From assembly GCA_938075415.1 (NCBI GenBank), contig CALJHC010000016.1:184039-248038 (forward strand): a DNA stretch of 64,000 bases, in the 5' to 3' direction. Source of the stretch: an uncultured Rubripirellula sp. Its GTDB lineage: Bacteria; Planctomycetota; Planctomycetia; Pirellulales; Pirellulaceae. The position numbers were made by a program, and so were the translations under genes. The notes below the pieces were generated by a model. That model had not been told where the DNA came from. It saw nothing but the letters and a program-made list of their open reading frames with translations, and made no database searches. Below are positions 35,575-45,398 of the stretch, in pieces. Numbering within the stretch: the stretch's first letter is position 1; each line of letters starts with the position of its first letter.

Positions 35575-37776
35575 ATGACATTGATGCAAATGCACATTTT
35601 TCTAAATCGCCAAGTGTTACAAAGATTAGTGATGAGCATCACGGTGACGGGTGTCACTTTGATTTGTAGCAGTGCCGAAGAGGTCTCTAATAATGCACTA
35701 TCTGAAAAACAAGATGTTCGGGCGAAGACGTTACGAAATCTGAATGGCTATTTTCCATTCAAGCCAGTCGAATCAATCAAGCAATGGAGCGAGAGAAAAG
35801 AGGCGATTCGCAGACGGATCCTTGTCTCACAGGGATTGTGGCCGATGCCCACACGAGTTGATATAAACGCAGTCATTCACGGTCGCATCGAACGAGATGA
35901 TTACACGGTTGATCGTGTCTTCTTTGAATCCGCCCCAGATCATTATGTGACCGGAAGTCTCTATCGTCCCAAAGGTAAGCGAGGTCCCTTTCCCGCAGTC
36001 TTATCGCCGCACGGTCATTGGAGCCAAGGACGATTTTATGATGCTGGTGAGCAGTTAATCGAGCGAGAGATTCAGTCGGGCGCTGAATTAGACGAGGTTG
36101 GGGGACGTTTCCCGATTCAAGCGAGAGCCGTTCAGCTAGCAAGAATGGGTTGTGTTGTCTTTGTCTATGACATGACCGGTAATGCTGATTCAGTGCAGAT
36201 TGAGCATCGCCCCGCGCGCTGGAATCACCTTGATCGGCAAAGTGAGTGGGGCTTTATGAGCGTCCAAGCTGACTTGCGTCTTCAGAACATGATGGGGTTG
36301 CAGACTTGGAACTCCCTGCGTGCAGTGGATTTTGTCACCACGTTGGAGGATGTGGATTCAAATCGCATCGGTGTGACCGGTGCCAGTGGTGGTGGTACGC
36401 AGACAATGATCTTAGCTGCAATAGACGAACGGATTTCGGCGTCCATGCCATGCGTGATGGTTTCGACGGCAATGCAGGGTGGTTGCACTTGTGAAAACGC
36501 ACCGCTGCTCAGGATTGATCAAGGAAACATCGATATCGCTGCCGCTTTCGCACCGAAGCCGCTCGGTTTGGTTGCCGCCGATGATTGGACCGTCGAGCTT
36601 CAGGAGAAGGGTTTTCCTGATCTAGTGCACCTCTACCACATGCTTGGAAAGAGGAATCATTTGTCGGGTGCATTTCATACTGAATTCAAGCACAATTACA
36701 ACCTAATTAATCGTCGTGAGATGTACGCGTTTTTCAACAGGCATTTTGGTCTGGGAATCAAAGAGCCAATTGTTGAGAGGTATTATGAACCGTTACTCAG
36801 AGAAGAAGCCAGTGTTTGGACCGAGCAGTACCCTGCTCCAAATGGTTCGAGGGTGGGCGATGCCCATGAGATAAATCTCTTGCGCGTTGCAACCGAGGAT
36901 TCAGAAAGTCAGATCGCAAAAATCGTTGATCAAGTCTCTCAAGATGGTAAGCCGTTTGACAAAGTGATCGGTGGTGGTTGGTCAACGATTTTGGGTCGCA
37001 CTTCAGAACAGGTGGGTGAGGTGCGTTGGGATGGCGAAGCTGATTGGGAAGCTGCTTCGCTGGTGAAGCGTGGGCAATTAATCCGAATGATTGATCATGA
37101 GCAGGTTGATTTTCTCATGTGGCAACCCACCCATCAGTCCGTCGGTGTGGCGGTATTAATCACCAATGGTGGTTTGAAGGATTTTGAGACGAGCGGACCC
37201 TCAAGCACTCTGCGAGATCGACTGCTGAAGAAAAACTACTCCGTGGTCGGGTGTGATCTGTTACAGCAGAGTGATGACACTGAAAAAAAGCAGCCAATGT
37301 GGTACCAACCTAACGGTGACCAGGGATGGAAGCGATTTTCGGGATACACTTATGGCTACAACCATTCACTTTTTGTGAAACGCGTCCATGATGTTCTGAC
37401 AGTCATTGGATATCTGAAGCAAAAAGGTCAGGATCCTACGCATTTGATCGGTTTAGGTCAGGTTGCGGGACCGATTACCGTTGCTGCTCGATCTCAGATG
37501 GGCGATTTAAATGTCAACATGGTTGTGGACCTTGATGATTTTGCGTTCGCCAATTTGAAAACCCACGACCATCCGATGTTTGTACCGGGTGCAGTGAAAT
37601 ATTTGGATGTGGACGGATTGCTGGCCTTGTGTGCACCTTCCAATGTTGCGGTGTTGAATCACTCAGGAAATTTATTCCCAACCGCGCAAAAAGTTTACGA
37701 CAGTCGGGATAACGCTGAGAACTTTTTTCAATCAAGCAAGATGGATGACTTGATCAAGCATTCGATTGGTGAATGA
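35575..37776 (+). CDS. Exported alpha/beta hydrolase, acetylxylan-esterase-like
   Basis: I start at the ATG at 35575; a GTG at 35560 is in frame. The 733-residue product has an N-terminal signal region and an alpha/beta-hydrolase domain with oxyanion segment A-V-L-S-P-H-G-H-W and nucleophile elbow G-A-S271-G-G-G-T-Q. A His in the H-N-Y-N-L context near residue 375 may complete the triad. The remaining 330 residues form a second, unassigned domain with a second hydrolase-like core (V-A-V-L-I-T-N-G-G). The family includes acetylxylan esterases and other sugar-ester hydrolases. Pairing with the TIM-barrel gene suggests carbohydrate breakdown. Confidence 0.85.
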   Translation: MTLMQMHIFLNRQVLQRLVMSITVTGVTLICSSAEEVSNNALSEKQDVRAKTLRNLNGYFPFKPVESIKQWSERKEAIRRRILVSQGLWPMPTRVDINAVIHGRIERDDYTVDRVFFESAPDHYVTGSLYRPKGKRGPFPAVLSPHGHWSQGRFYDAGEQLIEREIQSGAELDEVGGRFPIQARAVQLARMGCVVFVYDMTGNADSVQIEHRPARWNHLDRQSEWGFMSVQADLRLQNMMGLQTWNSLRAVDFVTTLEDVDSNRIGVTGASGGGTQTMILAAIDERISASMPCVMVSTAMQGGCTCENAPLLRIDQGNIDIAAAFAPKPLGLVAADDWTVELQEKGFPDLVHLYHMLGKRNHLSGAFHTEFKHNYNLINRREMYAFFNRHFGLGIKEPIVERYYEPLLREEASVWTEQYPAPNGSRVGDAHEINLLRVATEDSESQIAKIVDQVSQDGKPFDKVIGGGWSTILGRTSEQVGEVRWDGEADWEAASLVKRGQLIRMIDHEQVDFLMWQPTHQSVGVAVLITNGGLKDFETSGPSSTLRDRLLKKNYSVVGCDLLQQSDDTEKKQPMWYQPNGDQGWKRFSGYTYGYNHSLFVKRVHDVLTVIGYLKQKGQDPTHLIGLGQVAGPITVAARSQMGDLNVNMVVDLDDFAFANLKTHDHPMFVPGAVKYLDVDGLLALCAPSNVAVLNHSGNLFPTAQKVYDSRDNAENFFQSSKMDDLIKHSIGE

Positions 37777-37779
37777 ATT

Positions 37780-38007
37780 TTAGAGATCGGATTCGCAGGG
37801 TAAACCGGTACTGGACTGGCGTTTTCTTGCCGCGCAGTTGACTAGAATGGCTTGCTGTTCCGCATCGTCGGCTGTTCCCCAACGACCAATCTCACTCAGT
37901 GTTCGATAGCAACCAATGCACGTACCTTGATCATTGACCAGGCACGTACCGTTGCAGGGTGATTTTGGGCGGGTCGTTTGACTATCCATTACGTCTTGTA
38001 CCGGCAT
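37780..38007 (-). CDS. DUF1289 small Cys-rich protein
   Basis: From the ATG at 38007 this is 75 residues; the frame opens at a TTG at 38061, and an ATG at 37989 is also possible. The DUF1289 pattern is complete: S-P-C-N-G-T-C, then T-C-I-G-C-Y-R-T-L-S-E-I-G-R-W. The four Cys probably bind a metal or Fe-S cluster. Its role is not established. The stop lies 3 bases from the convergent esterase stop. Confidence 0.88.
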   Translation of the reverse strand: MPVQDVMDSQTTRPKSPCNGTCLVNDQGTCIGCYRTLSEIGRWGTADDAEQQAILVNCAARKRQSSTGLPCESDL

Positions 38008-38140
38008 GAGCTCGGTGGGAAAAAGACCTACCACCTTAAGATGATGAAATTGCCTTGGCAAATCATAGCAACCTGTTTTGCTGTTACGCTATGCCGTCTG
38101 CGAGTCACTGATACTGAATGCGAGGAGTAGAGAGAAAATC

Positions 38141-39454
38141 ATGAGCAACTGGACGCGGATTTTGACCATCGGATTATTTTTCTTTTTCTTGGTTTCTAAA
38201 TCGAATGTGTCGTCAGAGGGTGCGGAATCCTGGAAGCAATTTTTAGGTTCCGACGGCAGCGGCGTTGTTTCCGAAAGCGTACCGACAAGTTGGGGGATCG
38301 ATTCTAATCGGCGTTGGCGAACAGAGTTGCCGGGAAAGGGCTGGTCATCACCCGTTGTGTCGCAGGGACGTGTTTATCTCACTTCCGCACTGCCCCTTGA
38401 AGAGGGTCAAAGCGATTCCCAGTTGTCATCGGACAATTCTGATCAACCAAAGGATCAGCGGTTTAGCCTGTGCATGTTGATCATTGATGCGGCCTCTGGT
38501 GAACTGAAAAAAACGGTGCGCATTATGGAGCAAAATAATGAGCGGCCGGTGAGAATGCATGCCAAAAATAGTCACGCCAGTCCAACTCCCGTCATCGATG
38601 GTGATCGAATCTTTGTTCATTTCGGTTACCAAGGAACCGCCTGTTTAACTCTCGATGGAGAGGTGGTGTGGCTCAATCGTAGTCTCTATTTCCCGCCGAC
38701 ACACGGGAATGGTGGAAGCCCAGTGCTCGAGGGAGGTCACCTAATTTTCACCTGTGACGGCGGAAAAAATCCGAAGGTTGTCGCTTTGGATGCGCAAACT
38801 GGCAACTTGGTGTGGGAAGTTTTCAGAGAGGTGGATGCGAAAAAGACGTTTTCGTTTTGCACACCAACTGTAATTGAGGTGGATGGACAACGTCAGGTCG
38901 TAGCTCCCGGTAGTGATGGCGTGATCGCGTTGAATCCCACATCGGGAGATGTGTTTTGGGACTTCCGGTATACCGGTTATTCCGTTGTTCCCAAGCCAAC
39001 CTGGGTAGCTGGGCAGATTATTATTTCAACAGGATTTGATAACGCTCGAATGCTGGCTGTTGATCCCAAGGGTCGTGGACTGGTGACGGAGACAAACCTT
39101 CTTTGGGAGCAAGATCGAAACGTACCACGAACACCCTCGATGATTGCCAAAGATGGGCTGCTGTACTCCATTAGTGATGATGGAATCGCGCTTTGCACTG
39201 ACGTGGAAAGTGGCGAAGTTCTTTACCGACAACGCATCGGTGGAAAGTTTTCCTCGTCACCTATTCTCGCGGGTGACTATCTATATTTCACGAGCGAACA
39301 GGGTGTTACCACGGTGGTGAGGTCCGGTCCTAACTATGAAAAAGTCGCAGAGAATGATTTGGAAGAACGTACGCTCGCGACGCCCGCAGTGTGGAAGAAT
39401 CAATTATTGATCCGCACCGATCAAGCTTTGTATTTGATTGATGAATCGAATTGA
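38141..39454 (+). CDS. Exported PQQ-like beta-propeller protein (second copy)
   Basis: This 437-residue protein begins at the ATG at 38141 and has a strong signal peptide (R-I-L-T-I-G-L-F-F-F-F-L-V). Blade repeats include W-K-Q-F-L-G-S-D-G, N-S-H-A-S-P-T-P-V, V-A-L-D-A-Q-T-G-N-L-V-W and I-A-L-N-P-T-S-G-D-V-F-W. It resembles the copy at 16743-18056 in both length and blade order. Its 3' end overlaps the convergent AraC-type gene by 34 bases, so the two transcripts are antisense at their ends. Confidence 0.88.
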   Translation: MSNWTRILTIGLFFFFLVSKSNVSSEGAESWKQFLGSDGSGVVSESVPTSWGIDSNRRWRTELPGKGWSSPVVSQGRVYLTSALPLEEGQSDSQLSSDNSDQPKDQRFSLCMLIIDAASGELKKTVRIMEQNNERPVRMHAKNSHASPTPVIDGDRIFVHFGYQGTACLTLDGEVVWLNRSLYFPPTHGNGGSPVLEGGHLIFTCDGGKNPKVVALDAQTGNLVWEVFREVDAKKTFSFCTPTVIEVDGQRQVVAPGSDGVIALNPTSGDVFWDFRYTGYSVVPKPTWVAGQIIISTGFDNARMLAVDPKGRGLVTETNLLWEQDRNVPRTPSMIAKDGLLYSISDDGIALCTDVESGEVLYRQRIGGKFSSSPILAGDYLYFTSEQGVTTVVRSGPNYEKVAENDLEERTLATPAVWKNQLLIRTDQALYLIDESN

Positions 39455-40278
39455 TATTGTTTTCGGTAATCACGTGGTGTGATTCCACACTGTTGTTTGA
39501 ACTGTCGATAGAACGTCGACAGATCATTGAAACCACATTCAAAAGCGATCGAGGTGACGGGTAATTGCGTTTGCGCCAGACGTCGTTTGGCGTGTTCAAT
39601 CGCCAGTTTTCGAACATGCTTGAGCCAACTGGTGCCGGCGACGGCATGAAAGTGTTTGGTGAATGAGCGTCGAGGGATACCAAGCGTTCGGCAGGCTTGG
39701 TCCATGGATTGTTCTTCGAAGAAAATTGACGGAAGTGATTCGATGTACTGCTCGACTTTTACACGGTCACTATTCTCGCTTGACGAGTTGTTGATTGACT
39801 CTTGGTTCTGGGCGATCAGGTAGGCCATGATTTTGATCGCATCGGATACCATTTGTATTGGACGATGAGCCGTTTTCGAACTTTGGTGATGGATCATTCG
39901 ACGCATCACCTTGGCAATACGTTGTGTGAATTGAACATTGTGATGACTGTTGCTGACACTAAGCTGATCCGGAATCGTGGGATCAAACTGCCATATCTCT
40001 GGTGCCACGCAGCAGACATAGAGACTGGATGCTAAATCAGGATCATCGACGATTCGATTGGAGAGGTTCGGTGGTACCACGATTACGTCACCGGGTCCAA
40101 ATTCAAGAAGTTCCTGATCCAAGTAAAACTTTCCCGAGCCCCTGAAGACATAAACGATCTTCAGGAAATCGTGTTTTCTCCACTCCATCGTGAACTGATC
40201 ACTATGGTGACTCTCAAGGATCAAGACACCCCAAGCCGGGAGGTGTTCTGCCAGGGCATGATCGGTTCGATTCTTCAT
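39421..40278 (-). CDS. AraC-family transcriptional regulator
   Basis: From the ATG at 40278 this is 285 residues; a TTG at 40296 is also in frame. The N-terminal cupin-like sensor has V-F-R-G-S-G-K-F-Y-L and F-G-P-G-D-V-I-V-V-P-P. The C-terminal double helix-turn-helix has S-M-D-Q-A-C-R-T-L-G-I-P-R-R-S-F-T-K-H-F and the family signature V-T-S-I-A-F-E-C-G-F-N-D-L-S-T-F-Y-R-Q-F-K. Its start is divergent from a DapA-like/OYE pair, which it probably controls; two copies of a 10-base repeat lie between them. Confidence 0.93.
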   Translation of the reverse strand: MKNRTDHALAEHLPAWGVLILESHHSDQFTMEWRKHDFLKIVYVFRGSGKFYLDQELLEFGPGDVIVVPPNLSNRIVDDPDLASSLYVCCVAPEIWQFDPTIPDQLSVSNSHHNVQFTQRIAKVMRRMIHHQSSKTAHRPIQMVSDAIKIMAYLIAQNQESINNSSSENSDRVKVEQYIESLPSIFFEEQSMDQACRTLGIPRRSFTKHFHAVAGTSWLKHVRKLAIEHAKRRLAQTQLPVTSIAFECGFNDLSTFYRQFKQQCGITPRDYRKQYQFDSSIKYKA

Positions 40279-40293
40279 CGGGGTATGTGTGCC

Positions 40294-40369
40294 CAAAATG
40301 CAAAAAGCAAAAAGCCCGAAATGCCTAGTTTAATTAACGCTCTAATTCTATTATCTGTGCAAAATGCAA
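40294..40369. promoter_or_regulatory. Pair of direct repeats, possible AraC-type operator
   Basis: CAAAATGCAA occurs at 40294-40303 and again at 40360-40369, 66 bases apart, in the 158-base gap between the divergent AraC-type and DapA-like genes. AraC-family regulators often bind direct repeats. Assignment to this regulator rests on position only. Confidence 0.4.
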
Positions 40370-40436
40370 TGATGTCGACCTGCCGAAGGATTCATCTTCT
40401 TTCGGTGAGACAATTACGCTTACCGCCCGATGGGAT

Positions 40437-41399
40437 ATGCAAACTCCAGATCCGAATCACCTATTAAGGCCTCGACGTGAGATTACCGGGATCTCGGCAA
40501 TTTTATTACCGATGAACGGCGGTGAAGTGGATTGGACCGGATTCACGTTTCATCTTGAACGGACGTTTTCGGCGGGTTTAATGCCAGCCGTTAACATGGA
40601 TACAGGCTATGCCAATTTGATTGATGAAGGCACCCGCGAGATGGTATTGAGCCGTACCCAGCAGATCGCGCAAGGACGACAATTTGTGGCGGGTGTTTTT
40701 GTTGGCGATCAGCCGAAAGCCGATTACAACCCTGCTGCGTATCAGTTGGGTATCCAGCAGATTCAACGCTTTGGTGGTACGCCCATTTTTTTCCAATCAT
40801 ACGGGCTTGTTGAGCAGTCAGAAGTTGCAATCGTTGCCTCTTATCAGAAATTGGCAGAAGACTGTGATTCATTCTTGTTCTTTGAACTGGGCACTGTATT
40901 TGCACCCTTTGGACGCATCTATTCCCTTGAGGTGTACGAGCAGTTGATGCAAATACCGAACGCGATTGGTGCAAAACATTCGTCGCTCCAAAGGCAACCT
41001 GAGTGGGATCGATTGCATCTCAGAAATACACTTCGTCCGGAATTCAAAGTATTTACTGGTAACGACCTCGCGATTGATATGGTGATGTATGGAAGTGACT
41101 ATTTATTGGGCCTGAGCACATTTGCACCTGATGCATTTGCTTTGCGAGATTCATACTGGCAGTCTGGTGATAACCGATTTTACGAACTGAATGATCTGTT
41201 GCAGTACCTGGGGTGTTTTAGTTTCCGCAGTCCAGTGCCCGCTTACAAACATTCAGCGGCGATGTTTCTTAAGTTACGAGGCATGTTGGAGCACGATCAA
41301 ACGTATCCCGATTCACCGTTGCGTCCAGATTCCGATCGTGACGCTCTTGGGTTGATCGGTGAGAACTTGGATCGATTGATGGGGGAGTCTCATTCATGA
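40437..41399 (+). CDS. DapA/NAL-family aldolase or lyase
   Basis: The 320-residue protein has the DHDPS/N-acetylneuraminate-lyase fold. The Schiff-base Lys is in N-A-I-G-A-K-H-S-S, the start [11 protein letters not shown] corresponds to the family's G-x-x-x-A-x-x-T-P, and E-L-G-T-V-F lies near the catalytic Tyr position. It acts on a 2-oxo acid or related substrate in the cytoplasm. It overlaps the downstream OYE-type gene by ATGA, so both are made together, and is divergent from an AraC-type gene. A catabolic role is likely; the substrate is unknown. Confidence 0.85.
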   Translation: MQTPDPNHLLRPRREITGISAILLPMNGGEVDWTGFTFHLERTFSAGLMPAVNMDTGYANLIDEGTREMVLSRTQQIAQGRQFVAGVFVGDQPKADYNPAAYQLGIQQIQRFGGTPIFFQSYGLVEQSEVAIVASYQKLAEDCDSFLFFELGTVFAPFGRIYSLEVYEQLMQIPNAIGAKHSSLQRQPEWDRLHLRNTLRPEFKVFTGNDLAIDMVMYGSDYLLGLSTFAPDAFALRDSYWQSGDNRFYELNDLLQYLGCFSFRSPVPAYKHSAAMFLKLRGMLEHDQTYPDSPLRPDSDRDALGLIGENLDRLMGESHS

Positions 41400-42835
41400 C
41401 TTTCCCACGCATGGCTAGTTTTAAATCACACGATCAGTTGACCCATCATCTCGAAGAGCTGGGACTTGAAATACCGGTTGATGGAGAGTTGCCCAACGGT
41501 GTGGATTCAGCTTTGAGTCAGGCAATTGGTGTTGGCAAAAAAATCATCGGTAATCGTTTTTGCATCTTACCAATGGAAGGTTGGGATGGAACAACCGACG
41601 GCAAACCAAGCGATCTAACAATTCGGCGATGGCGCAGTTTTGGGGCAAGTGGGGCGAAGTTGATTTGGGGCGGTGAAGCGGTTGCGGTCAGGCATGATGG
41701 TCGGGCCAATCCGAATCAGCTGTTGATCAACGATCAAAACTTGGCCGACCTGGAAAACTTGAAAAACGGGCTGGTCGCTGAGCATCAGTCTCAGTTTGGT
41801 TACACCGATGACTTACTGGTTGGTTTGCAACTCACTCACTCCGGGCGTTATGCGCGGCCAAATCTGAATCAAGGTCCATTGCCGCGTCCAATTTCTCGAA
41901 ACCCGGTATTGGATGATCGACTTGGAATAACCAGTGACGCAGCTTTATTTTCAGATGACGAGTTGAAAACCCTCATCCAAGACTTTATCGCTGCGGCAAT
42001 CAAAGCCGAAAAAGCAGGATTTGATTTTGTTGACGTCAAGCACTGTCATGGCTATCTGGGTCACGAGTTGCTTTCCGGAACAAATCGTGTTGGGGAATTT
42101 GGAGGCTCCTTTGAAAATCGAACGCGTTTCCTGCGGGAGATTGTCGAGGGTATTCGATCATGTACCCAAAGTCTTGAATTGGCCGTACGGATCAGCATCT
42201 TCGATTTTTTGCCATTTCAGCGGGGGCCAAACGGAGCGGGGGAACCAGTGTACGGATCGAATCCTCGGTCCTATTTTGGTTCGGATACAACCGGCTTGGA
42301 AGTTGATTTGAGTGAACCTCACCGTTTCATGGAATTACTGGAGTCGATGGGGATTTCACTGGTGTGTACAACCGCGGGAAGTCCGTACTATACGCCGCAT
42401 ATTCAGCGACCTGCTTTTTTTCCGCCCAGTGACGGATACCAGCCGCCGGAGGATCCGTTGGTGGGTGTGGCGAGGCAATTGGTGGCAACACGTGATTTGA
42501 AAAAGCAGCATGCGAATCTTGTGTTTGTGGGTTCAGGCTACAGCTACCTTCAAGATTGGCTTCCGAACGTGGCTGAGGCGGTTGTTCGTGAAGGCTGGGT
42601 TGACTCGGTTGGTCTTGGAAGAATGGTTTTGTCCTATCCTGAGTTACCCGCAGATGTCTTACGGGGTGTGAAGACACAAAGAAAAAAAGTTTGCAGAACC
42701 TTTAGTGATTGCACCACCGCGCCGCGTCATGGAATGATCAGCGGTTGCTTCCCACTTGATCCTTTTTATCGTCAACGGCCAGAACGAGAAGCACTCAAGG
42801 AGCTATCGTCCCAGAATTCGCAGGGTCAACCCTAA
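41396..42835 (+). CDS. NADH:flavin oxidoreductase (Old Yellow Enzyme family)
   Basis: This 479-residue FMN-binding TIM-barrel protein has [12 protein letters not shown] for the flavin edge, [32 protein letters not shown] and [13 protein letters not shown] near the C-terminus. The final region has C-R-T-F-S-D-C, with further Cys (G-C-F-P), resembling but not matching the Fe-S motif of dienoyl-CoA reductase relatives. It lacks the second NAD/FAD domain of those large enzymes. It is coupled to the DapA-like lyase and probably acts in the same pathway. Confidence 0.9.
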   Translation: MTFPRMASFKSHDQLTHHLEELGLEIPVDGELPNGVDSALSQAIGVGKKIIGNRFCILPMEGWDGTTDGKPSDLTIRRWRSFGASGAKLIWGGEAVAVRHDGRANPNQLLINDQNLADLENLKNGLVAEHQSQFGYTDDLLVGLQLTHSGRYARPNLNQGPLPRPISRNPVLDDRLGITSDAALFSDDELKTLIQDFIAAAIKAEKAGFDFVDVKHCHGYLGHELLSGTNRVGEFGGSFENRTRFLREIVEGIRSCTQSLELAVRISIFDFLPFQRGPNGAGEPVYGSNPRSYFGSDTTGLEVDLSEPHRFMELLESMGISLVCTTAGSPYYTPHIQRPAFFPPSDGYQPPEDPLVGVARQLVATRDLKKQHANLVFVGSGYSYLQDWLPNVAEAVVREGWVDSVGLGRMVLSYPELPADVLRGVKTQRKKVCRTFSDCTTAPRHGMISGCFPLDPFYRQRPEREALKELSSQNSQGQP

Positions 42836-42971
42836 ACTGGTGGAATGTGACGAGATACATTTCAGCGCATTTCCATCTCTTCAAGGTTCTAATTTTGAAA
42901 GGAACCATGCCTCGGGTGCCTGTTTTCTGACTAAGCCCTGCTGGGTCGTGATTGGTCTCAAAAATGAAGAA

Positions 42972-42992
42972 ACAAGAAGCACCGCTTCTTGT
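42972..42992. terminator. 9-bp hairpin after the OYE-type gene
   Basis: ACAAGAAGC at 42972-42980 and GCTTCTTGT at 42984-42992 are exact complements with a 3-base loop, 137 bases after the OYE stop and before the MoxR gene. A pyrimidine-rich run follows but not a true T tract. It may end the upstream transcript. Confidence 0.35.
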
Positions 42993-43104
42993 GCTTTCCG
43001 TTATGATGTTTCTCTGATGGCTGTGCAGGTGATAAAACACGATGAGAAGCACCCGCGTGAGCTAGTACGTAAGTCACCTTTCAATGCTCTTTTACTCACA
43101 CTGA

Positions 43105-44115
43105 ATGATCATGAGCCAATCGGTTGAATCCATGGCGGCGGAAGCCGAGGCATTTCGAGATCGCTATCACGCCGTCCGCGAGATGATTGGTCGCGTGATT
43201 GTGGGTCATGATGAAATCGTGGAGGGTGTCCTGACGGCAATTCTGTGCGGCGGTCATTGCTTGATCGAGGGTGCCCCGGGTTTGGGAAAGACCATGCTCG
43301 TTAGAACTTTGGCGCAGGTTCTTGAACTTGATTTCAAGCGAATTCAATTCACACCAGATTTGATGCCTGCGGATATCCTTGGCACGAACATGATCGTTGA
43401 GGACGATCAGGGAAAGCGGCATTTTGAGTTTCAACGAGGTCCGGTTTTCACGCAGATCTTACTTGCGGACGAGATCAATCGCGCAACTCCCAAAACCCAA
43501 TCTGCAATGCTTGAGACAATGCAGGAGGGTACGGTGACTGCTGCGGGGACAGTTTATCAATTGCAACAGCCATTCTTTGTTCTGGCAACGCAGAATCCCA
43601 TCGAGCAGGAAGGAACCTATCCTCTGCCAGAGGCGCAATTAGACCGCTTTCTTTTCAAGTTGATCGTGGGCTACAGTTCCCGCGAGGATCTCAAAACCAT
43701 CGTGGAAAGGACCACAACGGGGTCCGCTGCTTCGATCAGTACCGTGATGGATGGCCCAGAATTGGTGAAGTGGCAGTCTTGGGTGAGAGGTGTCGTTTTG
43801 GCGCCTCATGTGCAGGACTATCTTGTCAGATTAAATCTTGCGACTCACCCTGATGGCCCTTTCAGCGTGGATACAACCAACCAATATGTACGCTGGGGTG
43901 CAAGCCCGCGAGGGGCTCAGACCTTGGCGTTGACCGCGAAGGTTCGAGCATTATTGGACGGCCGTTTTAATGTGAGCTTCGAAGATATACGTAGGGTATT
44001 TCTTCCAGCGATGCGACACCGAGTTCTCCTCAACTTTGAAGCCCAGGCAGAAGGTGTGACCACCGATACGGTGTTGCTCGAGATCCTGCAAAAGGTTCCC
44101 GAAAAAGGTGACTGA
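43105..44115 (+). CDS. MoxR-family AAA+ ATPase
   Basis: The 336-residue protein starts at the ATG at 43105 or 43111. The Walker A is G-A-P-G-L-G-K-T near residue 55, Walker B L-L-A-D-E-I-N-R-A near 125, the sensor segment A-T-Q-N-P-I-E-Q-E-G near 165, and Y-P-L-P-E-A-Q-L-D-R-F follows. MoxR proteins act as chaperone-like ATPases, usually encoded with DUF58 and von Willebrand domain genes. Here the next genes are convergent and unrelated, so this copy is alone. Confidence 0.95.
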   Translation: MIMSQSVESMAAEAEAFRDRYHAVREMIGRVIVGHDEIVEGVLTAILCGGHCLIEGAPGLGKTMLVRTLAQVLELDFKRIQFTPDLMPADILGTNMIVEDDQGKRHFEFQRGPVFTQILLADEINRATPKTQSAMLETMQEGTVTAAGTVYQLQQPFFVLATQNPIEQEGTYPLPEAQLDRFLFKLIVGYSSREDLKTIVERTTTGSAASISTVMDGPELVKWQSWVRGVVLAPHVQDYLVRLNLATHPDGPFSVDTTNQYVRWGASPRGAQTLALTAKVRALLDGRFNVSFEDIRRVFLPAMRHRVLLNFEAQAEGVTTDTVLLEILQKVPEKGD

Positions 44116-44142
44116 TTTTCATCGCCTCACGAACACTCAAGT

Positions 44143-44172
44143 TGATTTCAGTTTGTATTCAGTCTGAAATCA
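44143..44172. terminator. 9-bp inverted repeat between convergent genes
   Basis: TGATTTCAG at 44143-44151 and CTGAAATCA at 44164-44172 are exact reverse complements with a 12-base loop between the MoxR stop and the ThuA-protein stop. It fits a weak bidirectional terminator; there is no clear T tract. Confidence 0.35.
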
Positions 44173-44228
44173 TTTAGTAATTGCTGCAGCGGTCAATGAC
44201 AGGGACCGACTGACTGCGGGTTCGGTGA

Positions 44229-45143
44229 TCACTTTTTTGGATCAAGATTGGCATCGAGATCGTCCTGACTGATACTTGATACGACTCCGTCTTTTGGCAC
44301 TTCCGCTTTGGCAATCCAAAGCATCGCATTGAGCACAACTTTGCGGAAGGAATCATTACTCCAGTTATCGTGAAAGTGGCCGCCGGTAAAACCAAATCCG
44401 CGTCCACCGTCTTTGCGTTCCACTGACCACATCATAGCCTCGGCTCTTCCCTTCGATGCCTGAATGTGTGGGTAAGGTCCCTTGGGGTAAACATATGGTC
44501 CATTCCGTACATCATCGGATGCACCAGCGACAAGAATTGGCACGAACTTCAATCCGTCAACATTAGCGGGTTCATTGCCGCTCATGTCCGAAATAAATCG
44601 CATGTTGAAATACCATTCGTCTTTGATTCGAAACGGCGCAACACCATTGGCAATTGGGTGATCCGGCATTGCAGCAAAAACGGGTTCCCAGATCGGATTA
44701 CAGGAATGCATGTGTTCATAGTGCCCACCGATCCAACGCTTGAACTCGTCACCTGCCTGATCAGGGACAATCTCGACTCCGTAATGCATGAAACCCAGGC
44801 CCACCCCTCGGTTTGCAAGTTTGTCGATGAAGTCAAGGCGTCGACCCTTTTCTTGAACTACCTCATGGCGGCCACCTCCATCCATGTAAAAAACAATCGC
44901 ATCCGCATTTTCTAGGATCGACTCATCCTTGGGCCAACCGTTGAGGCAAAACTCAACTTCAATTGCATCATGTTGCCGCAAGCACTTTGTGATTAATTGG
45001 ACACCGGCATTGAATTCATGCATTCGAGGCGGATGCGATGGTTTTCCCGCAATCAGAACGATTTTTTTGGATTCAGCATGTGCGACGCCCATGAATAAAC
45101 AAGCGAGCGTGATTGCGAGACTACAGCCAATGCGGGTCATCAT
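44229..45143 (-). CDS. ThuA-domain exported protein
   Basis: Starting at the ATG at 45143 (AAGGAAAG upstream) gives 304 residues with a signal peptide ending G-V-A-H-A; the frame is open to 45245. The glutamine-amidotransferase-like ThuA fold shows I-V-L-I-A-G-K-P-S-H, N-A-D-A-I-V-F-Y-M-D-G-G-G, G-V-G-L-G-F-M-H-Y-G-V-E and G-F-G-F-T-G-G-H-F-H-D-N-W. In this family the usual nucleophile Cys is replaced; here F-M-H-Y-G stands at that place. Such proteins are linked to sugar use. The function is unknown. Confidence 0.9.
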   Translation of the reverse strand: MMTRIGCSLAITLACLFMGVAHAESKKIVLIAGKPSHPPRMHEFNAGVQLITKCLRQHDAIEVEFCLNGWPKDESILENADAIVFYMDGGGRHEVVQEKGRRLDFIDKLANRGVGLGFMHYGVEIVPDQAGDEFKRWIGGHYEHMHSCNPIWEPVFAAMPDHPIANGVAPFRIKDEWYFNMRFISDMSGNEPANVDGLKFVPILVAGASDDVRNGPYVYPKGPYPHIQASKGRAEAMMWSVERKDGGRGFGFTGGHFHDNWSNDSFRKVVLNAMLWIAKAEVPKDGVVSSISQDDLDANLDPKK

Positions 45144-45398
45144 CAACTTTCCTTCGTGTCGAATTATTTCTGTGATCAATTGTTTGTTTTCCAGTGAGTC
45201 GGTTGGTTGCTTTGTAATCGGGCGCCCCAGGAATTCATGGGACATACTGTCTTTTAACGCGAAATTGCAGAGGACGGAACGTCGTAACCCGTTGCAGTAT
45301 CGAGTTTGAGATTTGCACGATTCACACTTAAATCTTAAACGACCAAATTGACCAAAGCCATGCTGCCACTGCTCGTAATCAGTTTCGTGGAATCAAAA

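Noticed and set aside
42756..43127. Open frame overlapping the end of the OYE gene and the start of MoxR
   Set aside because: It runs through two well-supported genes and has no domain or ribosome-binding site.
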